64,000 bases of DNA from CBDFKJ01 sp965248805. Its GTDB lineage: Bacteria > Pseudomonadota > Alphaproteobacteria > UBA6615. The translations under genes were made by a program, and so were the position numbers. Shown piece by piece: positions 62,719 through 64,000 of this stretch (position 1 is the stretch's first letter; the number at the start of each line of letters is the position of its first letter). Under the pieces are notes generated by a model. It had not been told where the DNA came from. It saw nothing but the letters and a program-made list of their open reading frames with translations, and made no database searches. The stretch spans positions 248,001-312,000 of the forward strand of contig CBDFKJ010000007.1 of the NCBI GenBank assembly GCA_965248805.1, given 5' to 3'.

Positions 62719-63579
62719 TCAACAGTGCCACATGCGCGGCAGCGGCGCGCCGCCGCGCAGCACGACCAACGTGTCGATCAGGGTGTGTAGCAACGACTGA
62801 CCGTCGGGTGCCGCTAGGCGCGCCACGAGAAGATCGTTCCAGCAGCTGGCACCCGCTGCATGCGGCGCGGCCTCAAGGATCTCGCGAACCGGGCCGAGCA
62901 TCGTCGCCGCGTGCGGCGCGGCAAAGAGCACAGTCGCCAACGCCTTGGCGCCCAACCCCGTCGCGTGTCCCGATAGCGTCTCCTCGATGGCGCCATCCAG
63001 TCGCAGCGTGTCGGCAAATACCAGGCGCCCGGCCCGACGCACGCGACAGCGGTCGACGACACGACCTTCCCGTACACGCTCGCCCATGGCCGTGCGGCCA
63101 AGAACGACGGCTTCGAGCGCCAGCACTTCGGCGCCTTCGGCCATGTCGACATCAAGGCGGCGGCTCAGCCGCGCCTGATCGAAGACGATGGCCTCCTGCG
63201 GCAGCCATTCGAGGCGCGCACCTTGGCCAAGATGCAATTGGCCATCGACATATGCGTCCTCACCAAGCGACCTGTACACTTTCTCTGCAGCTTGGGTGGT
63301 GATCAGCGCGCTGGTCCCCGACGCCAGCGTCGCATGCACGGTGAAGCGATCGCCGCCCGTGATGCCGCCGGCAGTGTTGAGCAGCACGGCCTCGGGCACA
63401 TCTGCCTGCAACGGGTGGGGAAACCTCACCTTCGCCGACCCGCGCTGATACTGCCGGGCCACGACGCTGCGGCGAGACCGGAGTTCAATTTCCAGGCGCG
63501 CCTCACCCTCGGAACGCTGCAGGCGCGTGCAGGGCTGCACGGGAGCGACGGCCTCAGACGGAGAGATGACGGCGAACAT
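62719..63579 (-). CDS. ureD: Urease accessory protein UreD (UreH)
   Basis: The 286-residue protein has VRFPHPLQADVPEAVLLNTA, GGITGGDRFTVHATLASGTS and TTQAAEKVYRSLG, the conserved UreD core. UreD forms the scaffold that docks UreFG on apo-urease. I use ATG 63579 (MFAVISPSEAVAP); the frame continues upstream through the other strand phase of urtE. The start overlaps the urtE stop by 26 bp. Confidence 0.93.
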   Translation of the reverse strand: MFAVISPSEAVAPVQPCTRLQRSEGEARLEIELRSRRSVVARQYQRGSAKVRFPHPLQADVPEAVLLNTAGGITGGDRFTVHATLASGTSALITTQAAEKVYRSLGEDAYVDGQLHLGQGARLEWLPQEAIVFDQARLSRRLDVDMAEGAEVLALEAVVLGRTAMGERVREGRVVDRCRVRRAGRLVFADTLRLDGAIEETLSGHATGLGAKALATVLFAAPHAATMLGPVREILEAAPHAAGASCWNDLLVARLAAPDGQSLLHTLIDTLVVLRGGAPLPRMWHC

Positions 63580-64000
63580 CGCTCTCGACCATATCGACTC
63601 GGCTGCCCGCCATGACGATGGCGCCGCGATCCATGACCACGAAGTGATCGGCGAGATCGCGGGCGAACTCGAAATACTGTTCGACAAGGAGTATCGCCAA
63701 TCGATGACGTTCGCGCAGATAGGCGATCGCGCGGCCGATATCCTTGATGATGGACGGCTGAACGCCCTCGGTCGGTTCATCGAGCACGAGCAGGGACGGA
63801 CGCGTGACCAGCGCGCGCGCGATCGCCAGCTGCTGTTGCTGGCCGCCAGAGAGATCGCCGCCGCGCCGGCCGAGCATGTCCTTGAGAACCGGGAACAGCT
63901 CGAACAATTCATCGGAGAGCTTGCGTTGGCCGCGGGGCAGCGTCGCGAAGCCGGTCTCCAGATTCTCACGCACGGTCAGGAGCGGGAATATTTCGCGCCC
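63554..64000 (-). CDS. urtE: Urea ABC transporter ATPase UrtE, C-terminal part, cut by the right edge
   Basis: The frame is open to the window edge. It shows the signature LSGGQQQQLAIARAL, Walker B LLVLDEPTEGVQPSIIKDIG and ILLVEQYFEFARDLADHFVV, as in UrtE, one of two ATPases of the urea importer. Walker A lies outside. Its overlap with ureD suggests a urtABCDE-ureDABCEFG transcription unit under nitrogen control. Confidence 0.93.
   Translation of the reverse strand, partial: GREIFPLLTVRENLETGFATLPRGQRKLSDELFELFPVLKDMLGRRGGDLSGGQQQQLAIARALVTRPSLLVLDEPTEGVQPSIIKDIGRAIAYLRERHRLAILLVEQYFEFARDLADHFVVMDRGAIVMAGSRVDMVESDVRRHLSV

Noticed and set aside
58595..64000. Urease operon as a novel system
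   Set aside because: Gene content, order and active-site residues are those of ordinary proteobacterial urease with its Urt transporter.

Overview
The window is high-GC DNA from an alphaproteobacterium, probably of a Rhodospirillales-like lineage. That assignment is inferred from gene content, base composition and the initiator-tRNA remnant; no rRNA is present. Most of it is accessory DNA: an integrase remnant with a tRNA-derived attachment site, a sensor/ATPase island, two or more closely related lambda-like prophage remnants scrambled by insertion sequences, and a zinc-uptake locus lodged inside the phage DNA. The right end is chromosomal: a rhomboid protease and a urease operon.

Layout. 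1-885: C-terminus of a tyrosine integrase, a decayed second integrase tail, and the 3' half of an initiator tRNA-Met gene, read as the right att site of an element lying to the left. 1071-4118: autotransporter-like outer-membrane protein. 4759-8606: three co-directional genes (SMC/RecF-type ATPase, HEAT-repeat histidine kinase, response regulator with an unrecognised output domain), the best candidate for an undescribed system. 8746-20354: early phage module (excisionase-like HTH, Sak4-like ATPase, Cas4-like nuclease, ParB-methyltransferase, SF1 helicase, Toprim primase, RuvC-like nuclease, DUF6456-type protein). The primase gene ends in a dense array of GTGAACGT/ACGTTCAC repeats that looks like an iteron origin. 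20729-23904: znuB-znuC-zur diverging from znuA around a Zur-box-like site, abutting a truncated cytosine methyltransferase. 23970-24553: an array of GGTAACC-type repeats, followed by a phage PAPS-reductase-like gene.

25533-34222: late module in lambda order: small and large terminase, gpW, portal, S49 protease with a nested scaffold start, decoration protein, major capsid protein, head-tail joining protein, DUF6441-type protein and a frameshifted tail terminator. 34223-36449: accessory genes (HigA-like antitoxin fragment, a secreted protein). 36450-39212: IS1182-family and IS5-family elements side by side. 39357-41093: low-GC potassium channel, integrase remnant and a frameshifted hypothetical gene.

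41318-47424: second, rearranged phage. A tail terminator and a truncated tail tube on the + strand face an inverted head module on the - strand. Between them two inward-facing truncated IS1595-family copies enclose a gene that is itself split by a second IS5-family copy. 47425-50433: a second copy of the promoter/palindrome/terminator element, a secreted lectin-like protein, a second copy of the GGTAACC array, and a truncated ParB-methyltransferase fused to a dinB fragment. 50583-55440: third tail terminator followed by a decaying tail module (frameshifts, nonsense codons, truncations). 55431-56135: an IS3 transposase end fused to a truncated mlaC, marking the right edge of the phage debris.

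56706-57590: rhomboid protease. 57650-58357: DUF2161-like gene with a nonsense codon. 58595-64000: ureG-F-E-C-B-A-D on the - strand, with urtE of the urea ABC transporter entering from the right edge. Urea imported by UrtABCDE would be hydrolysed by UreABC, and UreDEFG insert nickel.
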